Positions 1 to 14,300 of a stretch of DNA of 64,000 bases are shown piece after piece. This DNA comes from Casuarius casuarius (taxonomy: Eukaryota > Chordata > Aves > Casuariiformes > Casuariidae). The translations under genes and the position numbers were made by a program. Location of the stretch: the NCBI GenBank assembly GCA_003342895.1, contig PTFA01000366.1:620001-684000 (forward strand), written 5' to 3'. Within the stretch, counting starts at the first letter, position 1. Each line of letters starts with the position of its first letter. The notes beneath the pieces were generated by a model. The model worked only from the letters and a program-made list of their open reading frames with translations. It was not told the DNA's origin and did no database searches.

Positions 1-59
1 GGGGAAAGGCTGGATAGCTAACAGGTGGAAAAAAGGCTGGCTGGCAGCTGAAAATACCA

Positions 60-300
60 GACGGACAGCTCACGCCCTGCCCAGCCGGGAGGGACGCAGC
101 CGTGTCGCCCGCGTGAGGTCCTGGAGGCGCCGGGGGTCAGGCGGTGCCTGTGCAGCTCTCAGCCCCCAGCCCCACGGGCTCGCACAGCTCCCACCGCCCC
201 GCGGTCCCCTGCTCGGGCTGGCGCCATGCTGTGAGCGTCGGCAACACGAAAGCCCCGAGCATCCCCTGTCCTGCGGTCAAGCGCAAGCCGTTAAAATCAA
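60..300. promoter_or_regulatory. GC- and CpG-rich patch
   Basis: This short stretch is much richer in G+C and CpG than the following 8 kb. It could be the edge of a CpG-island promoter of a gene lying mostly outside the window, or just a GC-rich relic. I see no convincing coding frame with a family signature in it. Confidence 0.3.
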
Positions 301-688
301 AGGCAAAGCCATTTGCCTGCCCACTAAAACAGATGCTCTGGAAAACGTTAGCTGAGTGGTATTTCCTCTTTTTTTCCGGAGGTGGCGAAGCTGAGATCCC
401 AGCTTCTCCGCTTTTACGTACTGACCACATCTCAGCCTTCCCATGGGAGCTCCCCTCCGCAGACGTTTGACCCCAGGGATGTTGGTCGTTGATGTCTGCT
501 GATGATTTGTCCCCTAAAAACAAAACTGACTTCATCAGGACTAAATATAGTCTCATTGTAATTTCAAATAACTGCACAGTAATTTGAACTGAACTGCATC
601 CAATATCTGAACAAGCCAACATCACCTATGATTACAGATGATTTGGCATGAAGCGTTTTATGACCAAAGAGTAGATTCAACTTCATAA

Positions 689-702
689 CCAGCAGATGGC
701 AG
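689..702 (+). promoter_or_regulatory. CTCF-like core motif
   Basis: The bases CCAGCAGATGGCAG fit the published vertebrate CTCF core consensus (CCASYAGRKGGCRS) at every position. A 14-base match can occur by chance in 64 kb, so binding is unproven. Confidence 0.3.
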
Positions 703-1199
703 TTACAGATTGTTACAAATACTATTTACTTCTGGTAACAGGGAGTGACTCCAGGTTCTGGCTTTCGCATCACATGTGGCTTCCGTTATTGACATTTGGC
801 TACTTTGGCCATCACTCTCTCACTAAAAAAAGCTGCCAAAGGAAACCAGTTGATTGCTGCATGACTGGTAACAACTTGACAGGTTTTTCCCAGTTTTCAA
901 ATGCTGTCCTCAGTCATTTGCAGGAAAGCCTGACTGGTGTCAATAACTAGTTTGTCTTGTATATTTTTTAATGCTTTTTTTTTTTTGCTGTTTTTTGTCC
1001 TCTGGGGAGTAAAAAATATGAAGCCTCAAACTATTTTGCAAGGAATTTTCTCTGGCATTTTAGTAACCAGGCTGATTTATTTGGCTGTGTTTTGGCAAGA
1101 CAAATCACTTGCCTTCTTCCTTCTTTGATATCCAGTTTTTGGTGTTGACAAATCTCCTAACTTTTGTACGCCCATTATAATTTCCTTCAAGTCAGCATT

Positions 1200-1279
1200 A
1201 CAACTGAAAGATGACAAGGCTATGTAACAAGTATTTTTTTGTAACTGAAAGATGAAAAGGCTATGTAACATATATTTTC
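1200..1279 (+). repeat. Two-copy tandem duplication, about 41 bp period
   Basis: The phrase AACTGAAAGATGACAAGG and its near copy AACTGAAAGATGAAAAGG recur 41 bases apart, each followed by CTATGTAACA and a T-rich tail. Two copies only, a few mismatches. No coding potential seen. Confidence 0.75.
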
Positions 1280-4200
1280 TTTCCCACTTATTTAATTTAT
1301 TACATTACCATATCTCCAAGAACCACTGTGCTCTTAAGAATTGATGAGGATTTTGTGAATGGGATAGCCTATTCATCACAAGTATTTCAATATGTTCTTA
1401 CTTCCAGTCTCAAAGGCATTACCATGATTAAAGAAGAAATGACAGCCCTTGAACTATTGCATTTTTGAAGCACCACAAAGACATCACATGTAATTTATTA
1501 ACTTTTTCTAACACACTAAAAGAACCCATGGTAAGAGTTTTGTTGGTGGCTTGGAACACCCATCACAGGACCTAGGTATAACAGAAAGAACAGTATTTGT
1601 GTTTGTTTCTCCTATTTTAATGGGCATGTGGAACCCCGGAGATGTTTTCTGTCACCAGAACACATTCCTTATGTTTAATTCTATTTATTTCACAGTTTCT
1701 ACATGAGATGAGGGTATTTCTTAGTGGCACATTCTGGTCATATATAAAAAATACAATGCATAATTTTCTCTACCTGTTTTTACTTACGTGCAATAGAACG
1801 GCATATATGTTACCTTAGGACCCCAGGTTTATATTTCTAATAAACAACTTGTTATCAGAGAATCTGTAATGGCTTAGTTAATAGTTACTCTTGCAATCCC
1901 CATGTATAAAACATAATTCCTTCCACTCTTCCCAATGAGTAAATCGAATTATGAAGCAATTGGCTTCCTGACCAAGGGCTGAATCATGTACTGTGAGCTC
2001 TATCAAGTAGCTGAACATTTCCATGCCTTAATTTGCCATCTGTAAAGCACAGATCATAGAAAAGGGAAAGTCTTACTAAGTTCTGACCTATGTTACGTTC
2101 TGGACTATTTCGAATAATTTCAAGGAGCAAGTTTTCAAGAAGACATTCTTGAATGTTCTCAAGACATTACCAAGACGTCTCAAGATTTTCTCAAACATTA
2201 CCTCCTGCACAGACATGCATAACATTAATATACATCTTAGCATGGACACAGACATCATCGAGGTGCTACAATAGCTGAGCAGTAGTTAGCAGGTACAGCT
2301 TAATGTAGTAATACTGCCTTATTAAGTGTGAAGTATCTTATTTGAAGCATAAACTCTATCTTGTACACTGCTAAGTCAACTACATACTCTGAAGAGTTAT
2401 GGTTTGGAGCCACATGATTTAAAATAGAAGAGGCTGTCAAAGCAGTCACACCAAGCAAGGATTTGAATGCCAGGAATGGTTATCCTTAACTGATACTCTC
2501 AATTTTTTATGAAGGAACTTCTACTTTCTTCCAAAGTATGTACCTGAGTATGTGCTTCACTATTGTATATCGTCAAAGGAGACAATGACACTAGATCTAT
2601 GACTAGAAGGCCAAAAGAAGTCATTTAAATTCCTATAAAGTGCAAGGAAGAGAGTTTTTTGTGAATTCAGCACTGCACACAGTGTACCATCTCTTTTCAA
2701 AAAGAAAGAAACAACGTTGATATAAAATTACCAGAATAATACAACACCTTGAGAAAAGCAGACAAATGCACCATAGGTTTTTTAACTGGGCTCTTGGAAA
2801 ATGTCTGGGCCTGCAGCTTGACTCCTTTTAAGGAAAAAAAAAAGCCAGTGTTTTCCAGGCACCAAAAATCAGCTTCTAAGAAGGACTGAAGATAGATGAG
2901 AAGGAACACTTGGCATGCACATTAATCACAGCCTATCTGGAAGTAGGGACACCTGCATTAATAGCAATATTAGGACAGTAGAAGTTTAAAATTGTGTTTG
3001 GGGGTCTCTGGCCTTTAAGTTCATCTTTAGGAAAGAGGCCAAAAGGTTATATGGGATACTGAATTTGATATAGGGTCAGCTCGCAACCACTGTCTATAGA
3101 TGTACATATACACACCTCTAAGGAGTGCTACTTATTCTTGCTCTGTAGCATTAGAAATTTATAACCTATTATTTCAAATAGTTTTTGTTAGAAGAGGGAG
3201 TACTAATCAAGAGTCCAGTACAATTCAATTCCTTAAAATTCACGAGGTTTTCTTTCCAGCAGGACGTGACCTGCACTGAAGATTTAGTGTATATTTAAAA
3301 GTTACAGTGTGAAAATAAATGTTATAGTTTTACAGAGTGTTTCACCTTATTCAGAACTGCAGAGCCAGTACAACCCAGCAAGAATCAACTTTTTACCTTT
3401 ATAAAGCATTTTTCTAATCTCTAGATTTTTATAAAAGGCAGTTATTTTCATCCATGTCTCAAAAATAGGAAAGCTGAAGCCAGGAGAAATTTAATAAACA
3501 ACACTGATGCAGAGAAAGCCTGTGGCAGAGTTGGAACTGGTCCTTCATGTTTTTTGACCCATAAAGTTATGTTAGCACAATGCAATCACATGTACATTCT
3601 TGAGCTAGCTAAAGTCATGGAGTAGCCCATGTAGCCCATGAGACCATTCAAAATCTGTTCAGGTAAGGTTATCAAGCCCCGTTAGGTTTCCGCTGAGCAG
3701 TAGCGTCCTTGGAGCATTTTAATTTAAACCACCTGAGTTAGTGAGAGTAGCCTGCAGACTGACACGCTATTCCCCACCTCTGCTTCTTTCCTCTACAGAC
3801 TGATAGCACATCCACCATTAAAGACTTCCCTTAGTTATAAACTCTGACAGACTCCTCAGCAATTTAGACTAAAATATGAAATGTTCAGATTGGAGCTTTT
3901 GAAATGGCAGCTCTGGGTATTGAAATATCTGGATGATTTAATAGAAAGGGAAGTCAGAAAGCTAAAGACTTTTAAAACCAAAATGCTTTAAATTAATCTT
4001 CTAAGATTGTGTATACAGGGTTACAAATAGCTTGATTTGCAAAAGCACCAAATACATCTCCCACTTGCAGTAAACCAGGATGCCATTGATTATGATCAGG
4101 CATTTAAGAGTCCAATTGTAAGCAACCATCATGAGTGAGTTTATGTTAAATTGTCTGCGTGAGTGCTGTAAACTGTTCAGAAGTGTTCTTAGCCCTGCAA

Positions 4201-7200
4201 GCCCTGGCATTTTCTCAGGAGACATTCAGCGAAATTGTACTGCTATGACTCAGCTGTGGCTGCAGAGAGAGGTGGAACATGCCATAATACAGCTTCACTA
4301 GCAGACAAACCATTAACGCCTCCAACTTCTTAGCACCGAGATACTGCTGCTTTTCTGTAATTAAATGTTGTGAGCCTGGTTTCTTTTCCCCTGGGACAAA
4401 GGTTTGGAATTTTTCTTTTTTTTAACTCTAATGTGCCAGGAGTTTCAAAGGAGATGAATTAGTGTCTCCCCGGTCTCTTCTACTTCCTGACAAAGCACTC
4501 AGTTTTCAACTAGCCCAAAACACCTATTCTTTTCTACTTTCTAGGTCCTCTGTAAATTCACTCTTCATTAGAGAGGTAATCACTGCTGCTTTCCACCACC
4601 ACAGTCTGTCTCTCCCATTAGTCCCCAGCTCCTGGAACGGAAATTTTTCCTTCCTTCTGTGCAAAATAACAGAGCTGATGGTCTTAGAGTAAGTGCTACT
4701 AACAATCCTCTAAGCAGGATTAAAAAAAAAAAAGAAAATCTTAGCCTTAAGTGAAGTCATTAAAAAACACGATGTAAGTGAAATTCAAAAGAACCTACAC
4801 TGAAAACTGAGCTCATTTAGAAAATGCGTGACTGTCCTTCAAAGAAAAGGCATTAAAGTTAAAGATAGAAAAATAATGGTCAATGAGTAAATTATTCCAC
4901 AAATACTTTATTCCAGTAATCTACCAAATGTTAAATGCAGGTGAAAAAAATGCTGAGAAGATAATTGAGTTAACCCTGGCAATAGATAGACTATATATAC
5001 CCCTCATAATATAGCAGAGCAATATACTCCAACTGCTAATTAAAAATAAGTTAGAAAGCCCTACAATAAGTGTAGTCAGTGTGACACAAGAATGCATTCT
5101 GGGACAGCTTTGTCAAAGCTGGGTGGCTCATGGAAGGGGAAAACAGTTCTGAAGGAAGTTGCTTGAAATAGTTCTTGCTGTGCTGAATGCCTGATACAGT
5201 CTAGGGATGGAGAAATTCAGTTTATATGTCTGCAGCTAAGGCTGCCTCAGGCCTCCTGAACCCAACAGAAAGATATGCAAACACATTTAGAAGTTATTCC
5301 ATTCGCATTTATCTGCGTCTTATAAATGCATCAGTATAAAGTCATTTTTTATCCCTACATTCTTTCGTCTTACACTGTGACAAAGCTAACAAAAACTTTG
5401 TTTCTAAATAATTCACCTTCTTGGTATTACTTCTTCATATGGCTCTAGCCATCAGTAGTGTTACCGCTAAGAATTGACACAAGATTCACAGCTGAAGTAG
5501 AACAGACTAGTAGCAACAAATGCATGTCACATATAAGGATTATGTTTGTGATTCCTGTCTCCCTGGAGCCAGAAGAGCTAAATGAATGTGCTTTTCTTTA
5601 AACAACAAAAGGTAAGTATTAACAGCGGAGCAGCATCTTGGCTAAAGAAAAGGCCACTGAAAGAAGAATACATAAAGAATACCAAGCTTTACCCCAGCTA
5701 AATCCTAGTGAGCTGTCAGAAAAATTATTACATAACTGAGTGAGACATAGCTGTAAAAATGCTTTATTATGAGACTTCCCCATTAATGATACCTGCTCAT
5801 TATCACCTTTAATTACAGTTTTGATTTTTTCTTGCAGACCAGGTAGAAACTTGCATTGCTGTTTTGCTGTTTAGTTTAATGGCCCTCGTGTGAACCTTGG
5901 TCTTACTCTTCCATTCTAAACACAAACTCCTGAGTAAGAACATGAGGCACAGGCAGAGCCAGTGATTTTCACACAGATGAAAAATCTATATTGAATATGT
6001 GAGTAGAATTTCTTTTACTCATAAGCAAATATAATTTGCATGGCATTTCCTACAAAAACTATAAGTAATGCAAGCTGTGTACTGGGATTCTAGCAGTTTG
6101 TTCTATTGCTGAGCCTTGTGTTGTATTAACAAGTGTCTTTTTTGCTACTTTCATCTTGCAGATCTGAAACAAGCCAATTTTTTCAGGAAACCCAAAACAA
6201 AATGGAGAGATCCCTAGTACAGAAGACAGCAATAAGACATTTCTGATGTCATTTCCCACCTGAGACAAGGAAGATGTTCTCCATGCCATGACAAGAAAGT
6301 AGAGATGTGTCTGGCTCTTGTCAGCTTTGGTTTGTTTCACACAGCTAATGCATAGTAAAAGCCTGTCTGGCAAATCTGAATAGCGCTTCCCCATTCCTGC
6401 CTAGCAGCTGAGATTCATTATTCGTTTAAAGCCCTTTCGTCCCTCTGAGCTAAATTAGGCCAAAGTGGTATAAACACTTTGTTTCGGATTCACAGTTCCT
6501 CGGGAAGGGCTGGTGAACCCTGCCACCTCTACCTCTTTTCTTGCTCACCCGCCAAGTCTCATTCTGCCTGAAATCCCATTGCAACCTCCCAGTACCTGCA
6601 TCTTATGAAATCGCAGGGCCATGATGCATTTTCTGCTGTACCAACGGCCAGGGCTCAGCAGATCTGTTGCCTACTAGCTAGTTTTAGTACGCAGGCAGTT
6701 ACAGTTGGGAGAAAGGAGGCCAGCATAATACAGCAGTTAGACTATGTCTGCTTCCCAGCAAGGTCACTTTCAGCCCAAAACTCCAGTGAAATACACTTGT
6801 TCAGCACAGTGTTAGGAGCCTTTCCTCACTGCCTCAGGACAGGCGCACATAAACCTTTGTCCTGGGACTTGCCTCTGGTCTTTGATCCTGCCTGCTGCTC
6901 TTTACTTTGCTTGGTCTCCTGGATACTCCTCACTCTGCCATATTCTGCTCATAGTTAAATATAGCCATTTTAGCTATTTAAATTATTTTAGAATACATAT
7001 AGTCTTTAGGACTTCACACAGTTCTAGGCAACTCTGAAACAAAATTTCTTCCCCTTTTTCTTCTTCCCAGGTTTTAACTTTTATAGCCAAAACCAGTTAA
7101 TCCAGATTTCTCTGTTCTGTTACAGTCACAAAATTCTGTTCCATACATTACATGAGTATGTATATATACAGTCCTCTCTCACACAACATGATTCCTTTTT

Positions 7201-9296
7201 TTTTAATGTAAGTGCATCCCGAGCGATATATGCCTCTAATATGCAAAATAAATATTTCAGGCTCACCCATGGATGCCTCTCCTTTAATTTTTCCTTCTGA
7301 CCACCAGAGAGCAGTAAAATCCTTTTGAGTTCTCTTTCCCTTTGGAATCCTTGGAGGAAAAAGTGACAGGTTTAAACCTAAGTCATCATACTTACAGGAA
7401 TGCAGTAAGAAGTCTTGCTTCTTGACAAAGTCAGAGTCTGCCACAGTGGCTGCAAGAGATGAACACCGTGATGCACTGAAATGATGCGGCTAGTGATAGG
7501 TAGTGTTCACTCCATGGACTGGAGTAAAAGTGATCTCAGAACACCCTGTCCGTATGGATCCAGAAAGATCAGATTTTAAGTACATCTTAATCATACTACA
7601 GGGAGATACAACTGTTTTGCAAAAGCTCACTACCTCGGTTCTATTTGCCTTTTTTTAAAGCTGAACAAGGTGCAAGTTGGTTTAAAAGAACTAGACTTAT
7701 GAGCTGTATATTCATCAAACCACTGGTGCATCAGAGGGAACAAAAAAAACCCCCCGCTGAGTTATTTAAAAGTATGAGCCACCTGTGTTTAACTAAAACC
7801 CCACCAGTAATCTTCTCTTCAGCTTTACCCGAGCCACAGTTCCCCCATGGCATTTCAATTTATGTCTCTTACATAATCAGAGCACACTTTCAGGAGGGAG
7901 CTTGACCCTGAGGGAGGCAGGAGGGTTGGAGAGACTTGCTAATAGTCATATGGTAAAAATAGTCTTTTCATAAGCACGGCATGAAACACAGAGAATGCCT
8001 TGAAATATACCCTAGCTGGCATCAGAAACAGCCCAGCCGGAGATGAAAAGCTTTCTTCTGCTCTAATGTAAAAGGGAAAAGAATCTAAGATATTCTATAA
8101 TAGTCCTCATGAATCACCCCAGTGTGCTTATCAGTTTGTCACAAGCCATCCTCTGAAATGGCATCTCTTTCTCACCTGGCCAGAAGCACACCCCTTTCCT
8201 GGGCATTCAGGTTCTCAGGCACCCCTTCCCTCCTTAAAAGCAGAATATACTAGTATCAGTCTCATTTCCAGTTCCTCATTCCTGTAAGGAAGACCTCTTC
8301 CCAAGATAGCTAATTCCACCTCCTTATTCCAGGCATCTCACTGCCCTTATATTTCTTCTCCTGCAAAATATAACCAAGTCTCATGATCCCTGGGGACTAC
8401 TACTTTCTCCAAGAGTTGGGAGAGCGGCAATTTCTTTCCTGTTTTTCCCCAAACAATGTATCTAGTCTTCCTACCCTTTCTGCAGGTTGTCTGTCTCTTT
8501 AATCCTCTCTTGTCTGGCAGTGGCAGGAGGTCTGTGCTACTTCATCCTTGGAGGACTAAGGACTTTCATGTCATTCTTGCAAATGAATTACTTGCAGCTC
8601 TAAACTTTCCCGTCAAGTGTGGAGCTATTTATCTTGCTTCCGTGGGATATAGAAAAGGCACTAGTAATGTTGTCTTCTTTTTTTTTTTTCCACTGAAGTA
8701 CACAATATATGCAAGCTAAAAGTCATCTCCTGTTAACGGGATGAACATGCGGGGTGTGGAGAGAAGACAGTCCCAGTCTTTTTATGACTAGGAAAAAGCG
8801 ATACTATGAAACAATAAAACAAAATGGTAGTGGTCAAGTATTAACACAGGGCTATCACTGTTATGAAAATAAAATACCTGTATAAATTTACTAAACGTAC
8901 CTAATCCCACAGCTAGACTTAAGTGGGCATCTAAAGTAGGATTATACCTGGAAATCAAAATAAATCAGTGATATTATTGCTCATTTCAAAATAGAAACCT
9001 GAGAAAAACCCAAGATATCAATAATGTCTTATTTTGAAGTTAACATAGAATTCTGTGCTGACCTGTAACTACCTATTAACATCAAAACAATTTCTTGTTT
9101 GCAGAAAAAAAGTCCTTGCTGTAATCCATACTTGGAATTAGAAACAGTTTAGCAAAAGATGGCATAGACTTTACAATGGAAAAGATGAAAAACGGTGATC
9201 ATGAGGAGACTAGAGAGGTTTTGATAAAGCATTCACATCTTCCTCTTTGGGTAGAATTTTAGTCTTGCCTATTTCTCCTGAACATACCTACTTACC

Positions 9297-9405
9297 CTTC
9301 TCTCTCTCTTCCTCTTCCTCTTCCCTTCCTTCCTTCTTTTCCTTTCTTTCTTTCTCTCTCTTTCTTTCTCTCTCTCTCTTTCTGCCTTTCTCTCTTTCCT
9401 GTTGT
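9297..9405 (+). repeat. Polypyrimidine (CT/CCTT/CTTT) microsatellite
   Basis: About 110 bases are almost pure C and T on the plus strand, built from TCTC, CCTT and CTTT units. The apparent open frames on both strands here (Ser/Phe/Leu-rich one way, Arg/Lys/Glu-rich the other) are products of the simple repeat and not genes. The purine/pyrimidine asymmetry could favour triplex DNA. Confidence 0.85.
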
Positions 9406-9409
9406 ATTG

Positions 9410-9870
9410 CAGGTAAGGCACCTGTGGCAGGGAGCAGCAAGGGCAGAGTGATCCACAGGGGAAGGGCAGCCAGGGTGACAGCCAGGACAGGTCCGGTGAT
9501 GGTGACCAGGGTCAGCTAAGAGTTCAGACAGCCAGACGAGTGCATGGTGACGAGTCATGTCAGGGCATCAGGGTCAGGATTTGGATCAGTGAGGTACCTG
9601 GCCAGATATGGGCCCAGCTGCAACACAGCTCTGAAGGAAACATGTCTGAGAGCCCACCCTAAAAGTGGCTGCCAAGAAGGTGGAGATCCCCCGCTGGGGC
9701 TTCTCGCACAGCTTCAGGGCTGGATGGCTGCACTATCAGCGCTGGCTCTGAGCCCTGGCAGCCAAACCCCCGGGAAGGAGAAATGGCCTCAGGGCCCTGA
9801 TGGTGTCTCTCAGGGTTGTCATGTCTCCTTTTGCTGCTCACCGTGCAAGTCAGACGATGCAGCTCAACTC
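9410..9870. other. GC-richer block with GTCAGG-like words, unclassified
   Basis: Directly after the pyrimidine tract the base composition shifts to GC-rich and words such as GTCAGGG, CCAGGGT and GACAGCCAG recur irregularly. It may be a degraded repeat or part of a non-coding transcript; a TATTGCAG splice-acceptor-like sequence lies at its left edge (to 9,414). Open frames run through it on both strands, but none resembles a known family. Confidence 0.3.
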
Positions 9871-11094
9871 CTAACTGATACTTGTGAGAGGAGGGCACTG
9901 AAATACCTCATGGCAGAATCATACTGGAAGCCCATGTTTCTGTTTAACTTCTTGCACTGGAAAACATTAAAGATAGCATTCTGGTGTGTAGTCTCTGAAG
10001 GGAGAGAGATACCAGCTGACAGCAGAAGAGCCACCTCGCTAGTAGCTCTAGGCATACAGAAGTTGAATCATGGAGAACAAAATTCCTCTTTAAAAATACT
10101 GACTTACTATATTTACATTTCTCCCTGTAGTGTCTTTTCAAGTTCTCCATTCTGGGGCTAAATGTCACTGTAAAAAGTAAAGACAAGTGCCAATGTCTAG
10201 GCATTTTGCTCAAACTGAGGTTGAGCCCTAAATCAAATGACAGTTGCACATGGCTATACCAAGGCATACCCTACCTCATTCCAACAGATAAGCTACACCA
10301 GGTATTTGGATTTCAAATTCAAGCCATTTTAATTTTCTGTCTCTTCCCTGTCAGTGCCTAAACCACTGTTCCTTCCATCAAAGTTACAGTCCAAGCAGTA
10401 GATTGTCTGATCTCCCTTTAGGTGCTAAATATGGTAGGGAAAGATGTTGCTGGCTCACCAGTGTTTTTTGACAGAAGGAAAGCATTTTTTACTTCAGCGA
10501 AGAAGGTGATGTACCCAAAGAAGCAAAGAATCCTGAATGGCAGGGAAAGCCTTTCTAGTTCTGTAGTGTCTGAATATCCTCAGCTTCTTCCACTAGACCA
10601 GTTCTGACAAGTAGTCACAAAATAGTCTACAAAATGGCGTCATGCTGAACTAGACATTTAGCAAGTTCACTCCACTAAAGGCACAGATTTAAACAGCTCA
10701 TTCCAAAGAAGCCTCCATCAGCAGGCAGACTATGATATTAAATAAAGACTGGTGGTTTCTTCTTTCTGGAAATGTGACATTTATTTTAATTACAATATGG
10801 GAGTTGTCTTCTGATTAAGAACCTGGTCTGCATTTGGGGTCACTGATCTATATCCAAAGAGAATGCATTCATCCCTACTGTTGTAATATCTTCTCTGCTT
10901 AGCTTTGTGCATTTTCTTTAATGACTCTGTATTTCTGTTGGTGAAACTAGGATAATCATTTTTCCTTATGAAGAAATGTGAAAATATATTTGTGTGAGGC
11001 GTCCTGATATGTAGTTATTGGCAGAAGCAGGAGTGATAGGGTCTTCAAACATGGAAAATATTTACAGAGCCTGTTAACTGTTCTTCTCTGTGTT

Positions 11095-11345
11095 CATGAT
11101 GTGTAGGACAAGCACTGAGTTGAAATTACAGCAAGACAGAAGCAGGTTGGACTGTAGAGAAAACTTTCTAACACAGAAGGGTAGTAATGCATTGGACTAG
11201 ACCACACAGGACACTCTGGAGGCCTGACTTCTGAAGGTTGTTAAAAACATGTTAGACAAACATGTCTAGCCTGACATAAGTAGAAATGACTGTGACTCAA
11301 GGGAAGGAAATAGTTTAGAGCCCTGTTTCCTTTGTGGGCTGGCCC
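11095..11345 (+). mobile_element. Old CR1 LINE 3' fragment
   Basis: Degraded match to the CR1 3' region: an 'aaaactttctaac...gggtagt.atgcattgga' block followed by '...ctctgga...ttaaaaacatgttagacaaacatgtct'. These correspond to the conserved CR1 words around 'gtgacaaagcactgga' and the 'aaacatctatc' segment. Strongly diverged, no open frame. Confidence 0.55.
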
Positions 11346-14300
11346 AAAGAGGTGATCCAAAAGGCTAAATGATCCTTCAGTTACCAAAGGCCATGAGACC
11401 TCTGTCTCGATGACTTCTCAGTGTCCCTTAGGAATCTCTTATCTTGTAAGACTCTATAAATATGGAAGCTATTGTTGCTCATGATGGGATTTTTTTTTTT
11501 TTCTTGTAATGTCAAGAAATGTGCAACACTAAGGTGAATAAAAATATGGACAGAAAACCATTCAAGGATTCTGAAAGCAGAAATGAATCGTGCAGTGAGA
11601 GAGGAGGAGGAGAAGAAAAAACCATTAAGGCAAAACACAGATTTCAGACAGGCATCTTGAATCAAACTGTTCATTAGTTGAATGCCGCTGCAGCCAGTGC
11701 TGGTACCAGTGGATCTAAGCATCATGGTGCGTGTAAGGACAAAAGTGTCCCTCAGCTGCCATCTGTCACTGACACCCAGATCCTCCCCTGTGAATCTTCC
11801 TAAGAGCAGCAAAGTTTGTTTTCCTTGTGCACTACAGACATCTGTAACCTTCCTGCCTGTGTGGGAGGATTGAAAGATAGGTAGAATTTGACCATCAGTG
11901 ATGTTCTCCTCAGTTCCTTACCGAATGGAAAACTGGAATGATTCTGTGCTGGACAGGCACCAACTCTTTGAATGCCCCTCAGGCAGTGTCCCTATCAAAT
12001 TAAAATTCATTCTTACATTCCCAGCCTTGCCAAATGCCCTTTGAACATTGACGTCCTGCATTGTAGTAACAGAAACCCAGTGATTTACTTAAGCAAATTC
12101 CCCAGTGCAGAACACTCTTTGAAGTTATGTATTTAGGCTAGGATATTCTAAAGGTTAACCTGGCTCATTTTGAAAGTGATGTTCCTGTTGGTTTCTCTGA
12201 GAACTGTGAGTACTTTTCTTGCAGTCTGTTCTCTTCAGAGGTAGTAGTCATTGTTTTTAATCATATGTAGTACCAAACAATTGAGATCAATAGCACTTTC
12301 AGCTAAGAAAGAAAATCATTATTATCTGTTAGTTTTCTGACTGGGAATTCTCCTCTCAAGATCCTCAGATTTTGAATCCTCACCCTTCCTCACCTTCTCT
12401 TCAGAAAGAAAAAGAATACAGATTATTTTACATGATGAAAATTGTAGAATGTTGTGTTCCTTCCACAGTAGCCCAAGTACTGATAAACCCTCTAAACACA
12501 CAGTATTGAATATTCTTAAAGACAAATGCGTCCTCTCCAAGTTTGTAACATAGCCCAGAGGACAGTCTTAACACAACAAACAGGGAGTACACATGACATC
12601 TCATTCTTCAAGTTCTGCTTTTTTAATATTTTTTAAGTAAATTAAAAGTTTAAGCTTGTTTAGTGCTACTGACCCAAGTCATTGTTGCAGCAACAGAGAA
12701 AGCTTTTTAATGGTTAAGTAGACATGAAGAATGCATCTGTAAAAGCATAAATCTGTTCATCATTCACAGCAACTTGGGAGTCCAGTGAAGGTTACCTATC
12801 AGCTCATCAATGAATGCTATTTGCATTCATGTTTATGAGGTATGTATAGCATCCTAGGTCCTAGCCAGGATAGTTTCTTGGTTTGCTTCCTGTAGTTTTC
12901 AATGTTCTTAACTACCTTTTCACAAAACCCTTTCTCTGAGCTGTCATGTTGGCCTGCTACCTCCCAGCTCTCTTCCTTTGTGTAAATCATGTAATTTTTT
13001 GCTCCTTCTGCTACTGTTGAGTTAAACTGTCATCAAAGATTAATCATTTAACACTAAGATTTCAGATCCTTAGGAAAAAATATGTCATTACTTCTGTTTT
13101 GTTTTATGTTATGATTACCACTTTCTTAGCCCAAGGCCTCTCCCTTTGGAGTCCTCCCAAATTTCCAACATTGGAGAAACAGAGAAGCTCTCAGGAGCTT
13201 GCTTTCGGCTCCGCAGCATCTCACCATACCCATGCCTGCTGCCTGTTTAGCATTTCCAGCAAATTGAGGGCACTCAGTACTTTTGAAGCTGTTCGTCTAC
13301 TACAAATCTTATCACAATGTTAAGTCGTTTAATTAAATTATCAATAATTCTGTGGAAAATCAGATGATGCTTATTACTCTTGCTAATCGAGGTTCAGCGG
13401 AGGTCACACATTGTGAACGCACACTCAATTCTTACTTCAGTAAGAGTGAGTTTCCACCCAAAGCAGATGGGAAAAGATAAAGTATGGGAGGAGAAAACAC
13501 TAACTCACTTAAAGCTAATCCAGCAGGAAAAAAAAAAGAACAGATTAGTTGCAACCTGATCAGACTTCTGATGCAATTATCCTTGATCTTATAGCCAGCA
13601 GAAAGCTTGGTTTATAAGCACTGTGGGGAGAGTGAAAGAGTAGGAACAAGAAGCTTATGCTTTAAGGCCTCTTTTGGGACCTGGTTTATGCTAACATAAA
13701 GTGCTTGTGCAATTGCAATAAAAGATCAACACTCTTTGTCTGTGGGCTGCATTAAGTAGAATTGCAGAGCATTTTCTTTGATATGTAGAAAGACAGTTGC
13801 CACAGCCCAGCGCCATGTGGTAACTTGTAATGCTGAGGTAACGTGCACATATGTCAGGGCCTGGGAACTTCTTGTGGGTCTGTCCATTGAATCATCCTGC
13901 TTTTCTAAGAGGAAAAAGCATCACTCTGCTTTTCTAGGCGGCTAGAGAGCTGCTAACTGCTGTTTCTCCAAATTCGCAGATGAGAGCCTGGGATAAAGCA
14001 AGTCGTCTGCTTCACTGCTCGTAGGCAGGTGTCACTGCAACTATTCCGTTTGTGGCAGCTTTTGCATCAAGAGGGAGCTATACTTAACCAGACTGCGCAC
14101 AGAGAGGAATCTGTGCCCCCATGTTCTGCTTTTACACCGCTAGAGGGAAGCATCAGAGTGCCTCGGTCGTGCTTGTTTACCTGGTCTTCAAATAAGATGA
14201 GTATCACAAGCCTCTGCCTGGAATGTGTTATCTGCACAACTGTGAAATCCCTGTGCATGAATGCATGGATATAGCATATACGTTTTAAAAGGGCTGTTTA

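Noticed and set aside
8456..8719. Hydrophobic Met-initiated start (MYLVFLPFLQVVCLFNPLLS) considered as the cyclase signal peptide
   Set aside because: No phase 0 donor follows and the region is a pyrimidine-rich stretch that mimics hydrophobic codons.
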